From CAZCTC01 sp964501335 (GTDB lineage: Bacteria; Chloroflexota; Anaerolineae; B4-G1; SLSP01): a stretch of DNA of 40,043 bases. The notes beneath the pieces are model-generated. The model was not told the DNA's origin. It did no database searches and worked only from the letters and a program-made list of their open reading frames with translations. Made by a program: the position numbers and the translations under genes. Each line of letters starts with the position of its first letter. Position 1 is the stretch's first letter. This document shows, one piece after another, positions 31,388 through 39,953 of the stretch. The DNA is taken from positions 1 through 40,043 of the forward strand of contig CAZCTC010000071.1 of NCBI GenBank assembly GCA_964501335.1. Direction: 5' to 3'.

Positions 31388-33196
31388 ATGGACCCCTCGC
31401 ATATTCGTAATTTTAGCATCATCGCTCATATCGATCACGGCAAGTCCACGCTGGCGGATCGATTGCTGGAAGTTACCGGGACCGTCGATTCCCGGCAGAT
31501 GGCGTCACAATCGCAGTTGCTCGACAGCATGGATCTGGAGCAGGAAAAGGGCGTTACGATCAAGGCTTCGGCCGTGCAGATGCGGTGGACGGCGGCCAAT
31601 GGTGAGGAATATGAGCTGAATTTGATCGATACTCCCGGGCATGTCGACTTCGGCTATGAGGTCAGCCGGGCGCTGGCGGCCTGTGAAGGGGCTTTGCTGG
31701 TGGTCGATGCCACGCAGGGGATCGAGGCGCAGACGCTGGCCAATCTCTATCTGGCGCTGGAGAACGATCTGGAGGTCATTCCGGTTCTGAATAAGATCGA
31801 TCTGGCGACGGCCCAGGTGGAAGAGGTTTCCAAGGAAGTTGCCGAGCTGTTGGGCGTGCCCCTCGATGAAGTGATGGCCGTATCGGCCAAAGAAGGGACC
31901 AACGTTGAGCAGTTGTTGCAGGCGATTGTCGATCACATTCCGCCGCCCAAGGTAGATCTGGATGCGCCGTTGCAGGCCTTGATTTTCGATTCGCACTATG
32001 ATTCCTACAAGGGCGTGATCGCTTATGTCCGGCTGCGCTCGGGGCAGGTGGATCGCAATACGGCGCTGTTGATGATGGCCACCGGTTCGCGTACCGAGCC
32101 GGTGGAAGTGGGTGTTTTTTCTCCGGAGATGCGGCCGGTGGCCCGGCTTCAAGCCGGCGAAGTGGGGTACATTGCTACCGGGCTCAAGTCGGTGCGGGAA
32201 GCCCATGTGGGCGATACGATCACCGATGCCAAACGGCCTGCGGCGACCCCGCTGCCGGGGTATCAACCGGCCAAGCCGATGGTGTTTGCCAGTTTGTATC
32301 CCTCCGAGGCCGACGATTACGTCAATTTGCGGGATGCGCTGGATAAGTTGCAGTTGAACGATGCCTCGTTGAGCTTTCAGCCGGAGTCTTCGCATGCGTT
32401 GAAGTTCGGTTTCCGCTGCGGCTTTTTGGGATTGTTCCATATGGAGATCGTTCAGGAACGGTTGGAGCGGGAATACGGGCAGGATATGGTGCTGACGGCG
32501 CCCAGTGTGGCTTATGAGGTGCTGCTGGACAGCGGCGAAGAGCTGGAAATCCATCGGCCTTCGGATCTGCCGGATCCTTCTTTCATTCGTGAGGTGCGGG
32601 AACCCTGGATGAAGGTGCAGGTTTTCACGCCGAGCGAATATATCGGCACCGTGATGGAGATTTTCCGCCGCAAGCGGGCCAATTTCCTGTTGACTGAGAC
32701 GCTGGATTTGAAGCGGGTGCTGTTGACCTTTGAGACGCCGCTGGCCGAAATGGTGATCGATCTTCACGATAAACTGAAGTCATTTACCCGGGGCTATGCT
32801 TCGATGGATTACAGCTTTATCGGTTATCGCGCCGATGACCTGGTGAAGGTCGACATCCTGGTCAATGGCGAGCCGGTGGATGCGCTGGCTTTTATTGTGC
32901 ATCGGGATAAGGCCTATGAGAAGGGGCAGCTGGTGATCCGCAAGATGAAAGAGGCGATCCCGCAGCAGTTGTTTGAGGTGCCGATTCAAGCGGCTGTCGG
33001 CGGCAAGGTGCTGGCCCGGGTGAATGTGCGGGCATTGCGGAAGGACGTGCTGGCCAAGTGTTACGGCGGCGATATCACCCGCAAGCGCAAACTTTTGGAG
33101 AAGCAGAAGGCCGGGAAGAAACGGATGAAGATGCTGGGGGATGTCATTATCCCGCAGGAAGCCTTCCTGGCCATGTTGCGGTTGGAAGAAGATTGA
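31388..33196 (+). CDS. lepA: translation elongation factor 4 (LepA)
   Basis: This 602-aa GTPase is full length for EF4. The G1 loop AHIDHGKST is at 13-21, the G3 DTPGHVDF at 81-88 and the G4 NKID at 135-138. EF-G-like domains II, III and V follow (FRCGFLGLFHMEIVQERLE, PSEYIGTVMEIFRRKRA, RGYASMDYSFIGYR), then the LepA-specific C-terminal domain (KAYEKGQLVIRKMKEAIPQQ, CYGGDITRKRKLLEKQKAGK). It acts on ribosomes, with roles in back-translocation or initiation/assembly reported. AAGGAGG stands before the ATG. Confidence 0.97.
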   Translation: MDPSHIRNFSIIAHIDHGKSTLADRLLEVTGTVDSRQMASQSQLLDSMDLEQEKGVTIKASAVQMRWTAANGEEYELNLIDTPGHVDFGYEVSRALAACEGALLVVDATQGIEAQTLANLYLALENDLEVIPVLNKIDLATAQVEEVSKEVAELLGVPLDEVMAVSAKEGTNVEQLLQAIVDHIPPPKVDLDAPLQALIFDSHYDSYKGVIAYVRLRSGQVDRNTALLMMATGSRTEPVEVGVFSPEMRPVARLQAGEVGYIATGLKSVREAHVGDTITDAKRPAATPLPGYQPAKPMVFASLYPSEADDYVNLRDALDKLQLNDASLSFQPESSHALKFGFRCGFLGLFHMEIVQERLEREYGQDMVLTAPSVAYEVLLDSGEELEIHRPSDLPDPSFIREVREPWMKVQVFTPSEYIGTVMEIFRRKRANFLLTETLDLKRVLLTFETPLAEMVIDLHDKLKSFTRGYASMDYSFIGYRADDLVKVDILVNGEPVDALAFIVHRDKAYEKGQLVIRKMKEAIPQQLFEVPIQAAVGGKVLARVNVRALRKDVLAKCYGGDITRKRKLLEKQKAGKKRMKMLGDVIIPQEAFLAMLRLEED

Positions 33197-33212
33197 TTTA
33201 AAAGATGTTTGG

Positions 33213-33252
33213 TTTATTTTTCGCGCGCCGCCTGCGGCGCGCGAAAAATAAA
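33213..33252 (+). repeat. palindromic element, hairpin M after lepA
   Basis: Perfect 18-bp arms (TTTATTTTTCGCGCGCCG) surround the loop CCTG, 16 nt after the lepA stop. It may act as a terminator, but CAATTTT rather than a strict T-run follows. Confidence 0.65.
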
Positions 33253-33322
33253 CAATTTTGCATTGTCTGAATGAGGCGTTCCAAAGTTCGCGAATCGATA
33301 AATTTTGTAGACGGAGGGGACT

Positions 33323-34609
33323 ATGAGCCGGTTAGTTGATCTATGGTTAGAGATCCCGGAACAGAGACGCAACCGTCTGGTGTTGATTGTGTTGCTGTTT
33401 TGTTTGATAGCCGGGATTTTTTGGGCGGCCCGCAATGTTCTTTTCCCCTTTATTGTGGGATTGGTCGTCGCTTACCTTCTGGCTCCCCTGATCAACTGGA
33501 TCCAACGCGGCTTTGAATGGTTGGGCTCCCGCAATCTATGGTTTTTTATGAAAGGGCCTTTTTCCCGGCTGGCAGAACAGTCCGATCAGCCTTTTCAGCA
33601 GAAATTGGGCCAGTGGCTGTTGGATCGGCGTGGATTGGGGTTGCTGAAAAAATGGGCCCGTCCCTTTTCGATTCTGGCGGCTTATCTGCTGGTTGTTGCG
33701 TTGCTGGTGGGCTTCTTTGCTTTGTTTGTCCCCATGGTTATCGAACAGGCCGGCAATTTATGGAATGCCCGGATGTCGATTTGGGATGCGGTGACCCGTT
33801 TTGGGCAGGGCCTGATGGAGCAGTATCGGCTGTTGCCGCCGGATATCCGGACTCAGGTGGAAGCCAATCTGACCAAACTGAACAGTTACATTGCCGATCT
33901 CGTGCCGAAAGCGGCGACCGGCACGGCGGGAGCCCTTTCTTTCACGCTGGGCGCCCTCACTTACACGATCAGCCTCGTTTTTGGTTTCTTTATCGTACCT
34001 TTCTGGACTTTCTATTTGTTGAAGGATGCCGGGGATTTGCAGGACTCGGCTCTGGATTTGATTCCGGCCACCCTGCGCGATGACTTGATGCATTTGCTGA
34101 AATTGATCGATGGGGTGCTGGCTTCATATTTGCGGGGGCAATTGATCTTAGGGGTGATTATCGGCGTGGCGACGGCCATCGGGCTGACCTTTTTGGGAGT
34201 TCCCTATGCCTTGTTGCTGGGGGTGGTGGCTGCCGGTTTTGAATTGATTCCCAACATTGGGCCTTTTTTGGGAGCTGTGCCGACGATTATGGTGACCCTG
34301 GCCTATGCTCCGCAGCAGATCTGGCCGGTGATCATCTTCGCCATTCTCATTCAACAATTGGAGAATCTTTTCATCACTCCCCGCGTGCTGGGGGACAGCG
34401 TCAGTTTGCATCCGGTTTTGATTATGGTCGTGCTGGTTGTCGGCAGTGAAATTGGGGGATTGCTGGGGCTTTATCTGGCACCGCTGGCCACGGCGGTGAT
34501 TCGTGACAGCTTCCGTTATTTTTATTATCGTTTTTCCGATGAAGGGATGACCCCCCAACAGGCGCTTGAGCGCGTTCAAAAACGTGAAAAGATCGACATT
34601 TCGGTGTAA
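33323..34609 (+). CDS. AI-2E family transporter (PF01594-type permease)
   Basis: This 428-aa membrane protein has helices near 17-37, 40-60, 112-135, 205-240 and five or more C-terminal segments. The family blocks LFPFIVGLVVAYLLAPLINW, VPFWTFYLLKD, LRGQLILGVIIGVATAIGLT, GFELIPNIGPFLGAVPTI and QQLENLFITPRVLGDSVSLHP are all present. Members include TqsA-like exporters and Na+(Li+)/H+ antiporters, so the autoinducer-2 name should not be taken literally. A linker of about 50 residues between helices 2 and 3 is longer than usual. ACGGAGGGGACT precedes the ATG. Confidence 0.92.
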   Translation: MSRLVDLWLEIPEQRRNRLVLIVLLFCLIAGIFWAARNVLFPFIVGLVVAYLLAPLINWIQRGFEWLGSRNLWFFMKGPFSRLAEQSDQPFQQKLGQWLLDRRGLGLLKKWARPFSILAAYLLVVALLVGFFALFVPMVIEQAGNLWNARMSIWDAVTRFGQGLMEQYRLLPPDIRTQVEANLTKLNSYIADLVPKAATGTAGALSFTLGALTYTISLVFGFFIVPFWTFYLLKDAGDLQDSALDLIPATLRDDLMHLLKLIDGVLASYLRGQLILGVIIGVATAIGLTFLGVPYALLLGVVAAGFELIPNIGPFLGAVPTIMVTLAYAPQQIWPVIIFAILIQQLENLFITPRVLGDSVSLHPVLIMVVLVVGSEIGGLLGLYLAPLATAVIRDSFRYFYYRFSDEGMTPQQALERVQKREKIDISV

Positions 34610-34610
34610 A

Positions 34611-34638
34611 TTGCGTTTTCGACCCTTTGTGCTAAAGT
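34611..34638 (+). promoter_or_regulatory. weak promoter candidate for the zinc-ribbon gene
   Basis: TTGCGT (34611-34616), a 16-nt spacer and TAAAGT (34633-34638) begin right after the AI-2E stop codon. Confidence 0.35.
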
Positions 34639-34728
34639 TGGGAAGCGGCTTATCACTGGAAATAGCAAGGAAAGGAGGAAGGCGGGTCTCCAAAATCGAT
34701 CCTTCGAGAAAGGTGCCGCCGAAAATTT

Positions 34729-35229
34729 ATGAAATGCCAATATTGCGGTTCCGATCTTAAACCGGGGGGGCAGTTTTGCGAACAGTGTGGTGGACAGGTC
34801 TCTCCTGACACCGGTTCGTCACCGATCTATCCCCCGGCCAATCCGGTTCCTCCGGCGCAGTTTGCTCCTCCCCCTTCTTTCACTCCAACCCCTCCGCCGC
34901 CGGTCAATCCGCCGGCTTACGTTCCGAATAATCCACCGGTTTATACACCGCCGCCAGCTCAGCCGGCTTCGGGGACAAATTCTGCTGATATTTTTGCTAT
35001 CGTGTCTCTGGTGTTAGGAATTATCAGTCTTTGTGCTTCATTTGGGGGGTGGTGTGGATTGCCGTTTCCCGTTCTGGGCGGAATTTTCGGCTTCCTGGGG
35101 TTGAATTCCCGTAATCGGACTTTCGCTATCATAGGCCTGGTTCTTTCCGGGATCAGCATATTGCTCATTTTGGGTTGGGCGATTTTTGGACCTATCCTGC
35201 TGGGATTGTTGAGTAATTATTCCGGCTAG
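34729..35229 (+). CDS. zinc-ribbon and DUF4190-type membrane protein
   Basis: This 166-aa protein starts with a zinc ribbon (Cys3, Cys6, Cys18, Cys21 in CQYCGSDLK...FCEQCGG). A Pro-rich linker (about 25-82) follows. A two-helix membrane segment (about 85-105 and 112-160: IFAIVSLVLGIISL, IIGLVLSGISILLILGWAIF) resembles DUF4190. The ribbon probably faces the cytoplasm. Its binding partner is unknown. The start is set by the ribbon; no good Shine-Dalgarno is seen. An intrinsic terminator follows. Confidence 0.82.
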   Translation: MKCQYCGSDLKPGGQFCEQCGGQVSPDTGSSPIYPPANPVPPAQFAPPPSFTPTPPPPVNPPAYVPNNPPVYTPPPAQPASGTNSADIFAIVSLVLGIISLCASFGGWCGLPFPVLGGIFGFLGLNSRNRTFAIIGLVLSGISILLILGWAIFGPILLGLLSNYSG

Positions 35230-35248
35230 GCTTCTTTCGGGTTCAAGA

Positions 35249-35281
35249 CCCCCGAATCCTGAACAATTCGGGGGTTTTTTT
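35249..35281 (+). terminator. intrinsic terminator
   Basis: A perfect 9-bp stem (CCCCCGAAT) with an 8-nt loop is followed by seven T residues, 20 nt after the zinc-ribbon stop. Confidence 0.92.
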
Positions 35282-35420
35282 ATTGGATACATTTTTGCGG
35301 CTCTATCTAAATTTGTATCTTCTTTGGGGAATGGGTTGAGCGATCTATGTTATGGTATTCTCAATCCTCTGGTGCACTCCATGCACCTGAAAAATCACAG
35401 GAAGAGTGGGGAGGCGCAGA

Positions 35421-36338
35421 ATGGAAGGTTTTTCCAGGAACGATAGGGATCGTAACCGCCGGTTGCGGATTGTCGTCAACCCGGCGAGCGGGAGCGATGC
35501 TCCTTTATTGAAGATTTTCAATCGGGTGTTGGGCGAGACGACTTATGATTGGGATGTGGCCGTCACGCATACGACGGGAGATGCCCGGCGATTGGCCCGG
35601 GAGGCCGTCGAGGCCGGGTCTGAAATTGTGGCCGCCTGCGGCGGTGACGGTACCGTGATGGAGGTCGCCAGCGGATTGTTGGGGACGGAGACTTTACTGG
35701 CGATCGTGCCGGGCGGGACGGCCAATGTCCTGGCCCAGGAGCTGGGAATTCCTTCCGATACAGAATCCGCCTGTCAGTTGATGGTGGCTGAGCCGCGTTC
35801 GCTCCGACGGATCGATGTGGGGCAGGCCGGAGAGCATTATTTTCTGCTGCGGCTGGGGACGGGGTTTGATGCGCTGATGACGGCCGAAGCTGATCGGGAG
35901 ATGAAAGAGCGGTGGGGGGTGCTGGCTTATATCATTTCGGGGCTGCGGGTTTTACAGAATCCTCCGCTGGCTCATTATCGTCTCTTGTGTGATGGGGTGC
36001 CTTTTGAAGCCGATGGGTATGGGTGTATGGTGACCAATGCGGCCCAGGTTGGGGCGTTGGGGATGCGGTTTGCTCCGACGATCGATATGAGCGACGGCCG
36101 GCTGGATCTCTTTTTTCTGGGTGAGAGTCGGTTGAAGACATTGACGGAGCTGGCGACCAATCTGGTTGCCAATGTGCCGGAAGATGAAGCGTTGTGGCAT
36201 TGGGCGGTGCGCGAGGTTTCGATCGAGGCCGATCCGCCGCAGAAGCTGGAAGCCGATGGGGAACTTTTAGGCGAGACTCCCGTCTATGTCAGGGTGTTGA
36301 AACAGGCGCTGACGGTGATCGTGCCGGCGACGGTTTGA
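35421..36338 (+). CDS. diacylglycerol kinase family lipid kinase
   Basis: This 305-aa protein has the DAGK catalytic domain: VVNPASG (18-24), ACGGDGTVMEVASGL (72-86) and PGGTANVLAQELGIP (97-111). The C-terminal beta domain (AQVGALGMRFAP, DGRLDLFFLG) ends with LEADGELLGETPV. It phosphorylates a lipid such as diacylglycerol or a sphingoid/undecaprenol-type substrate at the membrane face; the exact substrate is unknown. The ATG at 35421 is used because GGGGAGG lies 8 nt upstream. An in-frame GTG at 35406 lies ahead of that site. Element K follows, then the LCP pair. Confidence 0.92.
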   Translation: MEGFSRNDRDRNRRLRIVVNPASGSDAPLLKIFNRVLGETTYDWDVAVTHTTGDARRLAREAVEAGSEIVAACGGDGTVMEVASGLLGTETLLAIVPGGTANVLAQELGIPSDTESACQLMVAEPRSLRRIDVGQAGEHYFLLRLGTGFDALMTAEADREMKERWGVLAYIISGLRVLQNPPLAHYRLLCDGVPFEADGYGCMVTNAAQVGALGMRFAPTIDMSDGRLDLFFLGESRLKTLTELATNLVANVPEDEALWHWAVREVSIEADPPQKLEADGELLGETPVYVRVLKQALTVIVPATV

Positions 36339-36342
36339 TTCG

Positions 36343-36490
36343 AGGTAGTTAGCCCGGAAAACCGGCTGTAGAAAAGCCCATTTTTCGGCGGCTTTCTGAA
36401 GCCGCCGAAAAATGAATAAAAAATCTCCCTCCCCCCATTCTGTGCGTCGTTTTTTACCAGGCAAAAACCTTTTGCGCGGTGCCCAAAAGA
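36343..36490 (+). repeat. palindromic intergenic element, copy K
   Basis: The core hairpin spans 36379-36414: perfect 16-bp arms (CATTTTTCGGCGGCTT) with loop TCTG. The left flank is GTTAGCCCGGAAAACC. The right flank is AATAAAAAATCTCCCTCC, then CCATTCTGTGCGTCG, ACCAGGCAAAAACC and GCGCGGTGCCC. Confidence 0.8.
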
Positions 36491-36543
36491 CCGATCGCAC
36501 AGGTTAAAGTTTTCTCGGAATCAAAAAAATGAAAGGGGTCTTG

Positions 36544-38061
36544 ATGGAAAAATCAAAATTGTGGGTCGCTGTACTGGTGGGGATCGTTTGTGTCGGCGGC
36601 ATCCTGGCCTATTTATTTTCTCAATCGACGATTTTTTCCGCGGCTCAGGGAACGCCGGTAGCCATGAATCCTTCACTGGAGCCCACGCCGACACTTTTTG
36701 TTCCGTCCCCTACGGCGACGGAAACATTCACTCCGATGCCGACTTTCACACCTTCGGTGACGCCGTCGCCGAAACCGACGCTGCCGCCGGCTTTGACCTT
36801 GACTGCGGAGCCGACGGCTGTTTCCGGAACGGCCACGCCGACTCCCTTGCCGCCGCTTCGTCCCACGCCGGTTCGCATCGGCATTTTGCCGACGTTGAAT
36901 CCTTCTCAGACAATCTCGGTGCCGACGGCGGTGCCGTTGCAGGAGATTCCGGAGGGGGCGACGACGATCCTGCTCCTGGGCAGCGATCAGCGTCCGGATT
37001 GGAACGACTGGCATACCGATGTGATTCAGTATGCGGTCATTTATCCCGATGCCCCGGCGGTGAATTTGCTTTCGATCCCGCGCGATCTCTACGTCTATGT
37101 GCCGGGATTCTGGATGAGCCGGATCAACTTTGCCGATATGTACGGGGATACCTATCATTACGACGGCGGGGGGATCGGCTTGCTCAATCAAACCCTGCTC
37201 TACAATCTGGGGATCAGTGCCGATTATTATGTTAAGGTTAATTTTGACGGCCTGATCACGCTGGTCGATTCGATGGGCGGAATCGATGTCCCGGTTTATT
37301 GCCGGCTTGAGGATTACTGGCCTTATATGGATGAGACGACTGGAGAATATCCCTGGTTTGTCCTGAATCCTGGAATTCATCGTTTGGATGGAGAACAGTC
37401 GCTCTGGTATGCCCGTTCGCGCAAGACGACCAATGTTTTCTCGCGGGAACGTCGCCAGCAGCAGGTGTTGGAAGGCATGTGGCACCGGGCCCGGGATCTG
37501 AATCTGATGGAGAAAGCACCCCAGTTGTATCAGCAGACCCGCAATCTCTATCAGACCAATCTGGGGGTCGGCAATATTCTGGATCTGGCCCGGACGGCGA
37601 AAGATCTCACGTCGGCCGATATCCGGCGTTATAACATTGGGGCCCGGCAGGTGGAATATACGGTGACCGAGCACGGCGGCAATGTCTATTTGCCCGTCTG
37701 GCCGGCGGTTCAACCGGTGATCGAGGATGCGTTGGCCCGGCCGGCCGACAGCCGGGCTTATCAGGCCGGGATCAAGATTGAAGTCTGGAACGGGACGATG
37801 AATCGGGATTATGATAAACTGGCGGCCGATACCCTGGCGCATAACGGTTTTATTCCCGTTATCGGGAAGGCGGATCGTCGGGATTATCCGCGGACGCAGC
37901 TTGTCTATTTCAGTGCGGTGTCCAAGGGGACCGGGATCAATCGGATTCAGGAGCTTTTTAAGATTGCGCCGGATCGGGTGATTCAGGAAGAGGTTCAGGA
38001 ATCTGAGTTTAAGATTCGGTTGATTATCGGGGCCGATTACGAACCCTGTACGCAACGATAG
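36544..38061 (+). CDS. LytR-CpsA-Psr family protein 1
   Basis: This 505-aa protein has a short cytoplasmic N-terminus, one signal-anchor helix (about 7-27) and a Thr/Pro-rich stalk (about 43-130). The LCP domain (about 140-300) carries ILLLGSDQRPDWNDWHTDV, SIPRDLYVYVPG (177-188) and GGIDVPVYC. Later motifs include RLDGEQSLWYARSRKTTNVFSRERRQQQ. A LytR_C domain (about 415-500: IKIEVWNGTMNRDYDKLAAD) is at the end. LCP enzymes transfer polyprenyl-linked glycopolymers to the wall or other acceptors outside the membrane. AAAGGGG lies 5 nt before this ATG; an earlier ATG at 36529 has no ribosome site. It is a tandem paralogue of the next gene. Confidence 0.92.
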   Translation: MEKSKLWVAVLVGIVCVGGILAYLFSQSTIFSAAQGTPVAMNPSLEPTPTLFVPSPTATETFTPMPTFTPSVTPSPKPTLPPALTLTAEPTAVSGTATPTPLPPLRPTPVRIGILPTLNPSQTISVPTAVPLQEIPEGATTILLLGSDQRPDWNDWHTDVIQYAVIYPDAPAVNLLSIPRDLYVYVPGFWMSRINFADMYGDTYHYDGGGIGLLNQTLLYNLGISADYYVKVNFDGLITLVDSMGGIDVPVYCRLEDYWPYMDETTGEYPWFVLNPGIHRLDGEQSLWYARSRKTTNVFSRERRQQQVLEGMWHRARDLNLMEKAPQLYQQTRNLYQTNLGVGNILDLARTAKDLTSADIRRYNIGARQVEYTVTEHGGNVYLPVWPAVQPVIEDALARPADSRAYQAGIKIEVWNGTMNRDYDKLAADTLAHNGFIPVIGKADRRDYPRTQLVYFSAVSKGTGINRIQELFKIAPDRVIQEEVQESEFKIRLIIGADYEPCTQR

Positions 38062-38072
38062 GTTTTTAATTC

Positions 38073-38098
38073 ATATTTTCGGCGGCTTCAGAAAGCCG
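38073..38098 (-). repeat. truncated palindromic element
   Basis: The left arm ATATTTTCGGCGGCTT and loop CAGA are intact. The right arm stops pairing after AAGCCG, so the copy is decayed or cut by a rearrangement. Confidence 0.55.
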
Positions 38099-38171
38099 TA
38101 GGTTTCCAGGTAACCGTGCTCGCCAAATAAAATTGCTCAAAGGCGCCTTTTCGTTCCCCCTATTCCCCCTG

Positions 38172-38199
38172 CCCCCCTTTCCCCCGAGGGAAAGGGGGG
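38172..38199. repeat. C/G-run hairpin
   Basis: CCCCCCTTTCCC pairs with GGGAAAGGGGGG around a 4-nt loop CCGA, 12 bp and perfect. Confidence 0.7.
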
Positions 38200-38208
38200 A
38201 TGACTAAG

Positions 38209-38245
38209 CATTTTGGGCGCGCTGCAAAGCAGCGCGCCCAAAATG
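38209..38245. repeat. palindromic element, bare hairpin before LCP2
   Basis: Perfect 17-bp arms (CATTTTGGGCGCGCTGC) surround a 3-nt loop AAA. It keeps the family's AT-base, GC-top stem but not its loop or flanks. Confidence 0.6.
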
Positions 38246-38354
38246 CAGTTAATATTCCCCTCTTTTCTCACGCTTGCGGGATGCTATGCAAAGGGGGATA
38301 TGAGGGGGGAGAAAAAACATTTTTGGCCCGCTTTTTTCGTTTGCGGACGGTCGC

Positions 38355-38382
38355 TGGACAAAAGATCCGGTGATCGTATAAT
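38355..38382 (+). promoter_or_regulatory. promoter for LCP gene 2
   Basis: TGGACA (38355-38360), a 16-nt spacer and a perfect TATAAT (38377-38382) lie 53 nt upstream of the ATG. Confidence 0.75.
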
Positions 38383-38435
38383 GATCTTGTTTTCTAACTA
38401 ATTGTTGCCATTTTTTTCTCGGGATCGTAGATTTC

Positions 38436-39953
38436 ATGGATAATTCGCGGTTCAAGATTTTTCTGGCCTTTTGTTGTGTGATCCTGATCATCTGGGCTAT
38501 TTTGTTGATTCAGGTTGTCGTGTCGGCCCGTACCATACATGTAGCGCCTCCGACTCAAGTCGTGGCGTTAAATGTCCATACTGCCACTCCAACCCCTACT
38601 TATACCCCGGTAGTCTTTCCGCCGACGTGGACTCCTACCTGGACTCCCACGCCTCGACCGACCTGGACGCCGGTTCCGCCGACGCCTACCCCGACTCCAA
38701 CCCGGGTTTTTTATCCCACGCCGGTACCGCTGGCCAATATGCCGATTTTTCATCGGCCTACCCCGGTCTTTGTCGATATTTTACCGTCTACCAATCCCTC
38801 TTCTTCTTATACGGTGCCGACGGCTGTGCCTTTGATGACGATGCCGGACAATGCCATTACGATCCTGTTGTTGGGCAGTGACCGGCGTCCTAACTGGAAA
38901 GGCTGGAATACGGATGTGATCCAGTATCTGGTGGTCTATCCTGAAGTGCCGGCTGTCAATTTGCTTTCGATTCCGCGCGACCTCTACGTCTACATTCCCG
39001 ATGTCGGGATGAACCGGATCAATACGGCGAATACCTACGGCGTGGCCAATAATTACGACGGCGGCGGGTTGGGTCTGCTCAATCAAACCCTGCTCTATAA
39101 TTTGGGGATCAGCGCCGATTATTATGTTATGGTGGATTTCGACGGACTGATTGGGATTGTGAACGCGCTGGAGGGGGTGGATGTTCCCGTTTATTGTCGG
39201 ATTGAGGATTACTGGCCCTATGCCAATGAGGCCGGAGAATATCCGCGGTTTGTGTTGGAACCGGGGATGCACCATTTAGATGGAGAACAGGCGCTCTGGT
39301 TTTCGCGAACCCGCAAGACGACCAGTGTCTTTTCCCGAGAGCGGCGTCAGCAGCAGGTATTGGAGGCGATCTGGCGAAAGGCCCGACAGCAGGATCTGAT
39401 CGCGGTAGCACCTGAGCTTTACGAGAAGACCCAATCGCTTTATCAGACCGATTTGAGCTGGACCGATCTGTTGTCGCTGGTTCAGATTGCCGCGCAGCTT
39501 GAACCGGCGGATTTGCATCGTTACAATATTGGGCGGCAGCAGGTGATTCCTTATACGACGTATCAGGGAGGCAATGTGGTGTTGCCGGTCTGGGAGCAAA
39601 TCGAGCCGGTGTTGAATGCCGTTTTGACCACCCCCTCGAGCAGCCGGGCGTTGCAGGATGCCATTCCGGTAGAGGTGTGGAATGGGGCCGGCTACACAGA
39701 TTGGGATAAGCTGGCGGCGGAGCAATTGTTGCACAGCGGCTACTGGCCTACCGTAAATCCCCCGGATCATACCGGTTATACATCCACTTACATTGTCTAT
39801 TTTAATGAAGTGACCAAGGGTAGCGGGTTGGAGCGGCTGCAGGCGCTTTTCAATGTGGCGCCGGAGAATGTCATTTTGATGCCGGAGCCTTATGCTCCTT
39901 TTAAAGCCCGGGTCATCATCGGTCAGGACTATCAGCCCTGCATGCAGCCCTGA
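38436..39953 (+). CDS. LytR-CpsA-Psr family protein 2
   Basis: This 505-aa paralogue of the preceding gene has the same order: signal-anchor helix (about 8-30), Thr/Pro/Trp-rich stalk (about 50-130), LCP domain (ILLLGSDRRPNWKGWNTDV, SIPRDLYVYIPDVG, GVDVPVYCRIEDYWPY, SRTRKTTSVFSRERRQQQ) and C-terminal LytR_C domain (IPVEVWNGAGYTDWDKLAAE). The two differ mainly in the stalk, where this one has repeated TWTPT units. It has its own TATAAT promoter, so the pair can be regulated separately. The Shine-Dalgarno is weak (GGGAT). The role is extracytoplasmic glycopolymer transfer, inferred from the family. Confidence 0.92.
   Translation: MDNSRFKIFLAFCCVILIIWAILLIQVVVSARTIHVAPPTQVVALNVHTATPTPTYTPVVFPPTWTPTWTPTPRPTWTPVPPTPTPTPTRVFYPTPVPLANMPIFHRPTPVFVDILPSTNPSSSYTVPTAVPLMTMPDNAITILLLGSDRRPNWKGWNTDVIQYLVVYPEVPAVNLLSIPRDLYVYIPDVGMNRINTANTYGVANNYDGGGLGLLNQTLLYNLGISADYYVMVDFDGLIGIVNALEGVDVPVYCRIEDYWPYANEAGEYPRFVLEPGMHHLDGEQALWFSRTRKTTSVFSRERRQQQVLEAIWRKARQQDLIAVAPELYEKTQSLYQTDLSWTDLLSLVQIAAQLEPADLHRYNIGRQQVIPYTTYQGGNVVLPVWEQIEPVLNAVLTTPSSSRALQDAIPVEVWNGAGYTDWDKLAAEQLLHSGYWPTVNPPDHTGYTSTYIVYFNEVTKGSGLERLQALFNVAPENVILMPEPYAPFKARVIIGQDYQPCMQP

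Larger units (their letters stand above)
38062..38435. other. intergenic region with palindromes and the LCP2 promoter
   Basis: It holds a broken copy of the palindrome family (38073-38098), a C/G-rich hairpin (38172-38199), a perfect palindrome (38209-38245) and a promoter (38355-38382). No ORF was found. Confidence 0.65.

Noticed and set aside
207..36490. All palindromes as ordinary intrinsic terminators
   Set aside because: Several lie upstream of genes or between divergent genes (N, D, I). A-runs flank both sides, and conserved flanks of about 40-85 bp go beyond what a terminator needs. A terminator role for some copies (B, C, E) remains possible.
38102..38354. Short plus and minus frames between the LCP genes (38213-38401, 38249-38491)
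   Set aside because: They overlap perfect palindromes and the LCP2 promoter, and have no ribosome site or family resemblance.
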